A stretch of DNA of 64,000 nucleotides from Nematostella vectensis (taxonomy: Eukaryota > Cnidaria > Anthozoa > Actiniaria > Edwardsiidae), in the NCBI RefSeq assembly GCF_932526225.1, contig NC_064035.1:15052469-15116468 (forward strand). Direction: 5' to 3'. The position numbers and the translations under genes were made by a program. The notes beneath the pieces are model-generated. The model was not told the DNA's origin and made no database searches. It saw only the letters and a list, made by a program, of their open reading frames with translations. Position 1 is the first letter of the stretch. The number at the start of each line of letters is the position of its first letter. Positions 48,401 through 59,000 of this stretch are shown one piece after another.

Positions 48401-51400
48401 TGGTAGTGGCAGAACCTGATATGAGAATCTCAGTTTTCCCATAAATTTACTGAGTTGTAAAGGTGCTAAAAAATCAAAATTAATCCTTTGTTTCATTATC
48501 TTATTAGCCAAAAATAGAGAATTTATTTATGATTTCGAGATCTCTGGTCCAGAGTATTCCTGATTTTTTTTTCTTTGGAAAAAAGACCTGTAATCTTTCT
48601 AAAGCTAGAGTTTAATGGCACGTTTTCACTGAGATTCCAAAGCCCTCAACAAAGTAACGTGAGGATCAGGGTGTTTCTGATGACATGGGCATTACAGAAC
48701 CATTCTTGAAAGCTCATTTTGACTCCATTTTGTACAACTCAATTTTTTTTCCTTTAACATTTAGGTGTATAAGGACTTTCTAGCAAACATTTTTTTTTCT
48801 AGATGAATGATATGAATGAAGAAAATTTTCATGGATCATGGTATTCTATTTCATGAAAAGTAGATTGATGGTGGTTATCACCTCTTGACTACCCTAAAAT
48901 AATGACTGTATAAACAATATTATTTGAGGCAATGTCGTCAAAGCAGTGAATCAAAAGTATTACCTCTTCATCAAAAGAAGATTGTGAACCTTGTCTCAAC
49001 CCATTTCTTGATGAGATATGCTGTAAACCTATAAAACAAAAGAAAACAGAGATTTCTTATAACCCAAAAATTGGGAAAAAATAGGGGAGCAAATAAGAGA
49101 AGTTCAAGGATAAAGTGCACATGAAAACTGACAAAGGCAAATACACATTTCATAGTGCACACTTAATACACTGCATGCTAATACAGAAAAATTTAAAATA
49201 ATAAATTTGGCTAATGGTTAGAATAGTATTACCATAATTTGATTCAATGTCCTCGAGCATTGGTATTTCGTCATTCAAGTCTGCTTGTGAAATAACAGTA
49301 GATACTTCTTCATTGGGCCTTAAGTGAAATGTTACATCCAACAAGTCTGAGCCCCAATCAAGCAGAGTATCATGGATAAGCTCCTCCTCTGGGACAAGAC
49401 GCTCTGAGAGAAAACACTTAAATTAAAGCCACATTGTCACCAGTTTACCAGAAACCTCAACAGTTAAGAGACAAAAGAATCTTTTCGAATCCGAAATATT
49501 TAACAGGCCATCCGCTCTAAATTAGCAGTCACATCCTCAAAGAAACTTCCGACACACTGCTTTCTATATTTTGAAATATTTTTCATGTTTTCCATTAAAA
49601 ATCATTGGAGATTCTTAGGTAATCGACAGGAAGTAAACTGGTGACAATGCGGCTTTAAGAAACAAATACATTGTGCACAATTTCATCATTAAAAGCTTAT
49701 TTAGTTATGGCTTTTGGAGAATATTTGCTTCTTTCATATTGTAAGACAAGCACTTTTTCTTTCGAGAAATTCAAACAAAATATTAAAATAATGCTTCCCC
49801 TAAGGATCCCCTAATTCAAGTAATTACGGCAGTGCCATGTAGTTGTCCTACCACAGCCTTGCCAGAGTTCCACTAGACAACAGTCTTGGTGGTGAATCTG
49901 CCTCTGTAATCTCAAGACTATATCTCTACACTTGGTTGCTTGTGATACGAGAACTTCAGATACTTGTCCATCATCACCAAGGTGCACCTTAAGTTTTATC
50001 TGGTAATTGAAAGATTGTTATTTCATATAAGTATCAAATTATTAGCATGATGCCAGCACCAAAGATGGTTCAGGTTACAGTAAAACCATGGGAACTAGGA
50101 TACTTTGTCAGCGATTTCTTGATAAAATAAACAAAAATGCATTCCCAATTTGTGTTGAACATTGTATTCAGCGAATAAAATATCTCTCACCTTTGTGCAA
50201 AATGTCTCATGCCTCCCGATTCAGTAAAATCCTTTCTCATTATAATTCTATTTCTCTTGGCTGAAAACCCATGCAATCGTTGTTTTCAACTCTCAAAACA
50301 TTTGAAGGTACTGAGTTACCATAGCCTCTTGAGTGTTTGTGACAATCCCGAGCCAGACCTAACTTTGTATTTAGGTTCTATATAAAATAAGAAGGGAATG
50401 AAACAATGCTCTACTTCATTGTTCGAAAACCTGCCTTGTTACTGCCAATGTTGTGATGTTGGTATGAGACATACCAACTTATCACGCCACCAACAACATG
50501 CCTGGGCATGTTGCTGGGATCTGGGCTAATTTTGTCTAGGTGGGAAAAGCAATGTTTTCCTGCTCAAATAGCAAAGATGTTATATAACTGCCACATGAAT
50601 TTGAATTTTTACCCAAAACAACAGAAAATTCTGCAAGTTATCGACAGAGGGCAAAGCTTTTTTTTAATGGAGAAGTGGAGAAGGGGGAAAGACCAAATCA
50701 AATTAGTAGCTGGTATCGGCAGCCATTTAACTTTCTGGATGAAGAAACGCAACGGTCTGTAGAAACATTTTTAAAAATTAGCCCCGATCCCAGCACTTGT
50801 CGCATGCCCGGGCGTGTTGTTGGTGGCAAGATAATTTCAAAGAGAAAGTGAGCTGTCAATCAATCATGTCTCAACATCACAAACATCACAGCATTGGCTG
50901 TAACTAGGCAGGTTTTCGAACAATAGAATCGAGTGTTGTTTCACTTCCTTCTTATTTTATATAGAACCTAAATATGAAGTTAGGTTCGGAGAGGGCTTGG
51001 GCTTGTTATGAACACTCAAGAGGCTATGGTAATCAGTACCGTTCCAATGTTTCGAGAATTGAAGACACAGATTGGGTGGGTTTTTAGACAAGAGAAATAG
51101 AAATATAACAAGAAAGGATTTAGCTGAATCGGAGACATATCGCACAAAGGTAAGAGATATTTTATTCGCTGAATACAAGATTCAACCCAATTTGGGAATG
51201 CATTTGTGTTTATTTTATTAAGAAATCGTTGACAAAGTATCCTAATTTCCATGGTAAAACCATAACTTTTTGAAGAAATGCGACAATAGCTATTTGAGAA
51301 AGCTACTATAGCTCAATTGGTCTAAGTTGTCCCATACCACAGTCTTGTTAACACCTTTACGAGACAAGTAAAGGTTGCATACACTCTATTTTTTTATAAG

Positions 51401-52424
51401 AACCTTTTTTATAAGAACATTCAGCCCGAGAGAACATTGTTAAGAACATGTTCAGCCTTAAAATGCTCCAAATATAAGAACGGCTCAGCCTCAACCATAA
51501 AATTAGACGTTTTTATAAAAAAAGTGTATTTGATTGAAAACATTATCTGAAGAAATGACTGTTAAACAGATATTATTATCATATCGGCTTGGATGCTTAT
51601 GTTTTTGTTGTGTGTGTGTGTTTTGAGATTCCATGTGATCGTAAAGAACTAATATGGTATCCAGGATAATATGGTAAACCACAAAAAAAATGTGACAGAT
51701 AGATAAGAACTGGGCATACAAACTGGTGACATACAGCACAATTAATACCCAGTTTTTAACAATACCCCGAAATAACAAGTCAACAGGATGAAAACGGGAT
51801 AAAAAAATAGCAATGATTCGTCTAGGAGGATTTGTTTGAAAACAAAACGACCACGATATTTCCTACCGCCCAGCTGTTAAACCTCGTTTGTTATGATCGT
51901 AACGGACGTTAAGCCGAAATAAATTACACAATAACGTAACCAAAACACAATAGTTAAAACATCTATTATAGTTAGAATGCCCTATATTAGTTATTCTAAC
52001 AAACAGAAATGTGTTTGTTTATAATTCGAAAGGACAAAACATCGTTCGATTAGATATTGGTCTTCGATTCAATTGCCAAATCTCTACAAAACTTCGAATT
52101 GGTATTTAGTATGATAATCACAAAGGCACACACTATATCTAAACACTTATTCTGTTTGCTGATACTGCATTGATTTGCTTGAGTAATTCTTTTACCAAAA
52201 TTACAAAGAACTTCCAAAAAACAACTGGAGCAAACCGACAACAATTAGATCGAGAGACCTCATTTGTTATCGATTCAGCTGGAAACCTTAAACCGAATGC
52301 ATCAGCTTTAAGCCATACAATAGTTCTTCATTCGCACCGCGCTCAGCGGAAATTATATTAAAAAAAAAAGATGCCCGAAATAAAAATAGAAATCATTTGT
52401 ACCTACCCGCGATATAGCCGCCAT
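42492..52424 (-). CDS. ASPP-family protein (apoptosis-stimulating of p53 protein), ten coding exons
   Basis: Exons 5' to 3': 52424-52407, 49999-49852, 49403-49233, 49028-48964, 47953-47689, 47378-47188, 46331-44685, 43964-43831, 42981-42815, 42706-42492. The lengths sum to 3021 nt, exactly 1007 codons, all with GT-AG borders. Residues 7-85 resemble the RA-like domain (IKLKVHLGDDGQVSEVLV). About 135-340 is coiled coil (LQQQQQIAEKEQELSTK). A Ser/Pro-rich disordered middle follows. Ankyrin repeats run from about 815 (HAVLLDAALEGELEHVKQVI, DGITALHNSVC, TPLHCAAVNNNLKVVQFL) and an SH3 domain from about 945 (RVYALYAYSASEQDELSF, EWWWAEGG, GYIPRNLLG). Vertebrate ASPPs bind p53-family proteins, PP1 and Ras/junction partners through these parts; by inference this one does likewise. 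RRVIL replaces the vertebrate PP1-docking RVxF before the ankyrins. The start ATG follows the usual 5' position upstream of a phase-0 donor (GTAGGT). The last exon could use its GGTGAGT as a donor, but the stop after LLGVSY fits the family length. Confidence 0.94.
43185..43640. repeat. Impure CAT/ATC microsatellites in an ASPP intron
   Basis: CACCATCATCATAATCACC-type triplet arrays on the plus strand occur in several blocks (43185-43265, 43320-43430, 43530-43660). The open frame over 43503-43766 is a repeat artefact. Confidence 0.8.
44049..44256. mobile_element. MITE with AGGGTGCGTT-type ends
   Basis: The left end AGGGTGCGTTATTTTTACTC and the right end AAAAAAACGCGCCCT are inverted repeats, with further inverted matches around ATTCCGGAATG. 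AGGGYGCG-type ends are seen in hAT-related MITEs; I saw no clear 8-bp duplication. Confidence 0.5.
46545..46750. repeat. 24-bp minisatellite in an ASPP intron
   Basis: Units CTGGCGAGCACTGGTTCAAC plus AATG or ATTG recur about eight times. The unit is stop-free in several frames, so it yields open frames on both strands that are not genes. Confidence 0.92.
50086..51263. mobile_element. Fold-back element with about 450-bp inverted arms in ASPP intron 1
   Basis: About 50090-50545 and 50775-51258 are reverse-complement arms. Examples: left TTTCTTGATAAAATAAAC and right GTTTATTTTATTAAGAAA; left CACCAACAACATGCCTGGGC and right GCCCGGGCGTGTTGTTGGTG; left ACTAGGATACTTTGTC and right GACAAAGTATCCTAAT. 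The loop is about 230 bp of unique sequence. The direct repeat GTAAAACCA at both ends (left about 50086-50094, right about 51254-51262) may be a 9-bp target duplication. There is no coding capacity. Confidence 0.82.
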
Positions 52425-53330
52425 GTTGTTTATTTTACGTCTTGTCGCAGCAACGCTAGTTGGCCGGGGGACTAGAGCCTAGTTATTGCCTCGTTTTCAT
52501 GTGGCGGGAATTGCGTGACTTGCGTGACATACATGGCATTACCACTTTCTAGTGAAGCCACAGGTAGCCCAAGCTATTTATTTGTCCCTTTTTATATTTA
52601 CTTGAACAGTTGGACATAGGGCGAAAAACAAAATTAGAAACAAATAAAAAACAACTTGTTGAAAAGACGTGTGTAGTCTAGCGTTGTGTTTATGTTTTAT
52701 ATTTTGAGTGTTCTCTAGCCGTAGCACATTTTTCATGATTCAAGATTCACGATTTGAACTCTTACCAGATCGAAGTTAAAAGGAAGGCCAGTAATTTTGG
52801 ATATACCTCACGTTCCTTCCTCAACACACTTCCTCCTCACAAATAGCTGAAGTCCAACCGGCCCAAACCTCAGCGTACACGATTTTCGATTGCAGAGGAA
52901 TCCGGAAAATATTCGTCTTTTTGTCGTCGAAATATGCTTGACCACAATGAATTGCCTCGTCCCTGACTCATCCCCGCGAGCGAAAAAAACATCCCGTGTA
53001 CTTGTGGATGCGTAGGTTTTGTAAGGGTTAAAAAGGTCCCTAGCTAGTTTTTCTCTACCCGGAGATATGTGTGTACATTTTTTTGCTCTGATTTTGATGT
53101 TAAGGGCACGTTTTTTGCTCTAGTCCACGTGTTCGATACCCTGGAGATCAGAGGCTCCGAGAGTTTTTCGAGCGAAGCGAGAATTACAAGGAGCGAAGCC
53201 AGCCCATTTGAACCCCCGCCCCCTAGCATGCTGGAAAAAGCGGATACTCAGCGGGAAAAACCCTTTCGAGATTAGTGCAGAAGAATTTCGACGCTCCCTC
53301 TCACACGGAACCCTTTTTTGCGCTCGCGGG
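52425..53330. promoter_or_regulatory. Upstream region of the ASPP gene; no further gene seen
   Basis: The ASPP start lies in GCCGCCATGTTG (plus-strand reading), a CCAT-containing context often found at transcription starts. Beyond that, no exon was recognised. The core promoter position is not determinable from sequence alone. Confidence 0.3.
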
Positions 53331-53333
53331 GAC

Positions 53334-53456
53334 TAGGCAACTTACCCTGGGCACCAGAGCCGCCAAACTTCTCACGTCCAGTGACGCTCAGCCAGAATGC
53401 CGTGACCTGGTGGCCAGGTCACGGCATGGACTCTGGTACCCAGGGTAGAGGCAATT
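53334..53456. mobile_element. About 105-bp MITE with 8-9-bp imperfect TSD
   Basis: TACCCTGGGCACCAGAG at 53343 is the inverted match of CTCTGGTACCCAGGGTA ending 53447. A central perfect hairpin is GCCGTGACCTGG / CCAGGTCACGGC. The flanks AGGCAACT and AGGCAATT resemble a target-site duplication. Confidence 0.65.
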
Positions 53457-54004
53457 TTGACGGTTGCCAAATTAATCGAGCTGATATAATTGGTGGAACT
53501 ACCGTAAGGCCCAAACTTGGTGAGATACAGTACTTAAGTAAATATGTGAAAACAAACGCAAGAGAGCCATTGCGGGTGAATACAGAGAATGTGGAACATT
53601 CTCACAAAATTAAGGCTTGTTGTGAAGTCTAAAATCTCGTGACACTTGCTTAATTCGCGTGAGTTGACAGCTATTTACTGATGGAACTGACAAACCTGAA
53701 AAAAACTAAAAACTTGTGGTGTTCCATGTTCCAGGTAAACTACTTCGCGTATCGGATAAATAATAATAATTATAACTTTTATTCCAATAAATACCATTAC
53801 ATGTGTTCTTATATTGGAATAACTTACAAAGTTGACATAGTTTACAAGGTTAAAAAGTCGCGTACATCGCGTACAGGGTCAATGTTTTTTAGATGGAAAA
53901 AATCTTAAGGTTTTAGCCTAACTATCATACACCACTATGCCCAGGCCTAAAAAAGCACATCGTTTTTATGCTAGCTTTACGGACATAAGCGTTCCTGTAA
54001 GTTT

Positions 54005-54203
54005 GTACTATTTTCCTGTTGTTTTTTGGGCCAGTTATTGCAAGCATCGTAAACACATTCACTACTAAGTATAAATTCACTACTAAGTATAAATGAATGT
54101 GTTTACGATGCTTGCAATAACTGGCCCAAAAAACAACAGTATAAATGAATGTGTTTACGATGCTTGCAATAACTGGCCCAAAAAACAACAGGAAAATAGT
54201 ACA
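54005..54203. repeat. Inverted repeat with one extra tandem arm
   Basis: GTACTATTTTCCTGTTG and GGGCCAGTTATTGCAAGCAT on the left are matched in reverse complement by two consecutive copies on the right (ATGCTTGCAATAACTGGCCC at about 54108 and 54161). Between them lies a doubled ACTACTAAGTATAAA. It looks like a small fold-back element with one arm duplicated. Confidence 0.8.
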
Positions 54204-54304
54204 TGTCCACGTGAACACCGAAACTCGATACCACAAGATCACATGGAGAGCGAAGTGGATGCTGCAGTCCTAGCGTTGATATCAACTAAACGCGCTCGTT
54301 GAGT

Positions 54305-54510
54305 GGAGGAACAAGGCCGTAGCAGGCCTCAAAACATTGGGAGGGGGGCACAATACAGAAACATAAAAAAAATAGTGGGAGGCACAATACAGAAACATTA
54401 AGAAAATATTGGGGGGGCACAGCCACGCCCCTACTGGTCATTACCTTATAATTTCCCAAAATATTAGGGGGGCACGTGCCCCCAGTGCCCCACCCCCTGC
54501 TAAGGCCATG
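54305..54510. repeat. Copy of the 'GGCACGTGCCCCC' dispersed repeat family
   Basis: CCGTAGCAGGCCTC starts the copy; GGGGGGCACAATACAGAAAC occurs twice; GGGGCACAGCCACGCCCCTA and GGGGCACGTGCCCCCAGTGC follow; CCCCCTGCTAAGGCC ends it. It matches 35090-35240 and in part 12775-12920. Confidence 0.7.
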
Positions 54511-54554
54511 AGGAAAACTGGACGCTGACTCGCGCAGAAGCAAAAGGCCCAACA

Positions 54555-55040
54555 AAAGTGCGTCGTGCGACTTGTTTGTTTTATCTGACGGAGCGCTTCT
54601 TTGAGGATGCGATAGTACACCACAACTAACACACAAATAAATTCAAAAAGCCCAAATAGTCGTGTTCGTGAACCAGAAAAATGAATACAAATCACCAAAA
54701 ACTGGAATTCGACTATGCCAAATTTTCGTCTTTAATAAGACTTTTTCTGGGCAGACACACATGCATACATTGAAATGAGGACGAGACTGTAAATATCCAG
54801 GTACTTGCTCCATTTGTTGTAGAAGATACTTGTGTTTAGTTCGTTTGCTTCGATAGGCTGGGCTGCTACAGCAATTATATGCATAATGCTTACCGACCAG
54901 GCAATGGCTATTGCAACCAATGTTCGCCGAGTGGTTACTAGAGTGCGGTATTGGGGTGGTTTGACGATGCTGATGTAACGATAACCAGTAAGAAATATTA
55001 TGTTGAAAACGGATGAAACAGTTAGCATGTAGGCTAGCAT
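54555..55040 (-). pseudogene. Class A (rhodopsin-type) GPCR fragment, frameshifted
   Basis: One frame (55040-54732) gives TM3 to TM5: MLTVSSVFNIIFLTGYRYIS, where GYRY stands in the DRY position, IVKPPQYRTLVTTRR in loop 2, then TLVAIAIAWSVSIMHIIAVA (TM4 with its W) and YSLVLISMYACV (TM5). The continuation, FEFICVLVVVYYRILKEALR then QIKQTSRTTHF (end of TM5 and loop 3), is in a different frame at about 54647-54555, after about 85 nt of disrupted sequence. TM1-2 and TM6-7 are absent. The downstream side runs into a dispersed repeat. It is a dead fragment; the ligand class is not identifiable. Confidence 0.75.
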
Positions 55041-56050
55041 ACTTAGGGTTAAGCAAAAAAAAAAATGTCCAACACCGATGATACCCCAGATTGACCAGGG
55101 CCGTACATACCAGAGTGATTTAGTTTATGCTTTATAGTTTTGTCTACAAATAGCACGTCTATTGAGAACCGAAAGTGGACCTTCGGCCTTTGTGGGGGGG
55201 CGGTGCGTTACGAGATGACGTAAACAGGGTGAATTTCGTAATAGACTCCAAGCAGTCGCCGCTGGGTCGATAGTCTCACTTTAGGTAACTATCATTTCAG
55301 CCCTTTTCCTTCAAACTAACGTGAAAACCTCAAGTTTCAAGGTCTAGCGAGAACGGGAACGTGTGCGCTGAAAAGCAGAAAACCATAGTTCGCTATGTTA
55401 GAGATAAGGTTCTAGGCTAGCCAGCGTAGCGGCACTAAAAGGGAGAGGAAGCGCCGTTGACAGTTTATCAGAACGGTTTTAAAACCGCAAAACGCCGATT
55501 ATTTTATGTTCAAATGTTCTCTCTCCGTATTGGTGATCGATTTTTCGTAGTACTAGATCAGTTGTTGCTTGGTGAAAGTTCTTTGTATGAATGCATGAGT
55601 TGAACGCATGACACTTCCTAACTTTTGTTTCTAACAGTTAACTTAGGTAAGTCGTGTCTCTGTTCTCTCTCGTGCTCATTGATTCTTTTTTTTATAAATA
55701 AAGAGATAAAAGATATACAAAAATACCGTTAAAAAATTAACATTTGAATTCTCGGTCCCGAAAGCAATAGATAGTAACCTACTGGGCTTTGCGAATTTTA
55801 AAAACAAAACATGTTATCCATCTAACTTTTGTTGTATAGCTAATGAAAAGGGTAGAGTGCAATACAAGGGTTATCTAGAAGCCACAACCGCAAACATGGG
55901 GCGAGCGCTCGGTCTTGTTTTCGCTAAAAACCTGGAAACGCTGCTTCAAAGGCTAAAGGGTTGCCGCGAGTGTATAAAATATCTGGTTGGGTGGGATTAT
56001 TTACTCATTATTCAAAATCGTTGCTTATTATTCTGTAAAAACGCCCCTTA
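55041..56050. other. Intergenic stretch with one inverted G-tract repeat fragment
   Basis: About 55130-55197 is the reverse complement of the G-tract MITE interior (TAGCACGTCTATTGAGAACC, GAAAGTGGACC, then a G-run). The remainder shows no exon. Confidence 0.5.
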
Positions 56051-59000
56051 CTAAACCCACATGGAGTAAGAAACATGTTGATTAGTTTTCACAACTCCTT
56101 CGTCTCCATGAGTATCTTCTTCTGTATAGTACGGTAGGAACGGAAGAAATCTTGCAATTGGGAGTTTGCTCAGGCGGTTGAGTCCGAAAGGCAGGTCATA
56201 GATGTAGATTGAAGCAAGAGAGCCACTCTCATCTCCTTCCTGGGTAACAATTGTGCGCCATCGATAGATACCCCGCTCTTCTGGTGTTCCTGGAATTGCA
56301 TTGTCCAAAAAGAGTCCAGTTATTCCTGCCACCGCCATGCTGGTCTTCAGGAGTACAGTGATGATCTGATCGATCTCTCGTAAACCTGTCAGGCAACGAA
56401 CCTCAAGATCAGATCCAAAGACATAAAGTAGCTATACTAACAGAAGAAGATTGTCTGAGGGTTTGAGGGTACTAGTCAAATGTAAGGCGGTGACGAGGGA
56501 GGTAGGTTTGTTTTGGGGGTTGAAGAGACTGATCGAGAGGCTTGTACTAATTCCTAGTGCATGTCAAGGTAACCGAAAATGTTCATTTGTTTGTAAAAAA
56601 AAAAAAAAAGGTCCTAGCGATATGCTATCATGCTAGTATTCATTAAAGTGGTTACCTGTTGCTATAGCTTCCGGGTGCTTATCCAAATACCATGGCAACG
56701 CGAAGCCAAGCATCAGCGATACACCGATGATGAAGAGATTACGTGACGAATTTAAATCGACGAACTGCAAGCTGGAGATCCCTACCGCCGTTACTATCCC
56801 AAACATCACCATGAAGACCCCGCCTACAATGGGGTCAGGAACGGTGGTGAAAAGAGCGCCTATTTTCCCGACCACGCCCATAACCACAAGGATCAGCCCT
56901 GCGTACTGGATCACACGCAAACTGCCAACCTGACGGTCAATAACCAGATGATTGATAAAGAAGATGCAGAATGGAAATACAGATGATGTCGAAGTGCTTT
57001 CTCTTTTATAGTCATTGAATTGCTCTATAAACATAACTCGCGGCTACTCAAACAATTCGCGATTTCCCTTTAAAATCTGAAATTTAAGGTGTGTGACTAC
57101 TACGAGTGGTTGTATTGAAAGGGTGCGGGAAGCGGCACCTTGTTCCAGAAATCCATGGAAAACATGTTTGATTATACAAATAGAGTTTTAAAATCTCATT
57201 CCGCTACTCCTTTTTGTCTAAATTTGTAAATACAATGGGCTTGCAAAAACCTGATTGCTTCATAGACAGAATAAGACATGTTGTCACAGGATGATCGACA
57301 TGTAAACTGTTAAAAATGTTTACACTCACTAAAAAAGGACGGAAAAGAAGGTTACGAGCATTACATGGTGCCCTGATTGAGATAAAGAGCTTGGTTATTG
57401 ATGGTAATCAGCCTTAGCCACAGAAAAAAAAACACTTCGTCTGTCACCTTGCGTTTCTGTCTAAAACGTCTAAAACCAAATAAACCATCAGTTTGTTTCG
57501 TACCTTTGTGATGCCAAGTGCCCCAATATTCTCGCTGTATGACGTAGTCCCGTTACCACTCCCCCACAGTCCGGTGATGAGACACCCAATGCCCTCCACA
57601 CCGATCCCGCGATTGATGGCATGCTTAGGGGGAGGGGGTGCGCCGGATAATCTAGCGCATGCGTAGTAGTCGCCCACGGACTCTATGATTGAGGCCAAGA
57701 CACCGGCCAGCATCCCAAACACCCCTGCGGCACTGACGGTGGGCGTGCCCCATTGACCTGTCAGTCAAGTCAACATTCAATACTTTAGACGTTGAACTAT
57801 AATTATTTAAGGTCCAAGTGACTAATAATAAAATATAACTTTATACAATAAATCACTAATTGCTCATAGTGCTTTACAATTCACCTCCAACGTGTGGACA
57901 CGGATTATTGAATGCGTTACCGGGAATGTTTATGAATTACTGATTGTCAACCCCCCGCCCCAAGGTCCCGTTTAAAGAAACCCTCTCTGTGTAAAGCCCA
58001 CTCTCAGCCTTGGTCCTGGGGTTCCCTTTGGGATTTCTGAGTTTGGCAAGAGGGGCTGAAAAGGGCCAATCCCAGAGAAAGGGGGTTCGGGAGACGTGAC
58101 ATGACGTGACGTGACAAAACGACATCCGAAACACCACAGGAACCCCGAGGAAGGCGGGAACTAAGGTGCATTATCTAAAGGTGTGTCATTGAGGGAGCCA
58201 CTAGGAGACTAGTCTCCATTTACCATTACCTGAACCAGTTATACTCTCGCAGAAGCACCCCCCCCCCCCCCCACACAAACACACACACAACGGCCGAAAG
58301 TCCACTTTCGGTTCTCAATAGACGTGCTATTTTTACACAAAACTATAAAGCATAAGCTAGTATGTAATCAATCCATAAATCAGACTTTTCTGCAGCCAAA
58401 TCCGACAAACGTCCCGTGGAGTGCAAAAGCACTAAAAAACACTTTTGTTATTTCTGGGGTGCTCAGATTTTTGTCAGGTAACCAACTCCATCCAACCCCC
58501 TCTCCCCCCCCCCCCCCCCCCTCCCAGAAAAATTAGGTATATTTTTCTGATGATGCACCCCCTCCCCCCCAAAGAAAAATCCTGGGTACGGGCCTGGAAG
58601 ATATGGCGTTTGTAACACATTACCTGGGTAAGGGAACCTGAACCAGTTGCTCTCTCGCAAAACAATCGTCCGCGCGTCTGTCCTTGCGAGAAAATTTGGG
58701 TGTTTAGGGTCATCCGGGAATCCCCCCGCAGCCGTGACGATAGCGCAGATCACCCACGACACAAAGATCGCTAGAATGATCTGTAAAGAACGAATCAAGG
58801 CTACGGAAAGAGAGAACACAGCAAGAATAATAGTCTTCTAACTCTCTAAACATCTTAGACGCATTGTGCAGCTCAGGGCAGCTAGTACAAAATGCGCTCG
58901 AATCCAGGTTTAGAGAGGAGGCTTGTAGTATTAAAAACTTGAAATAATACAGCGGAGGCAAAGCAAGCACACTACAAGAAACGATAAAAAATGCTCAGTT

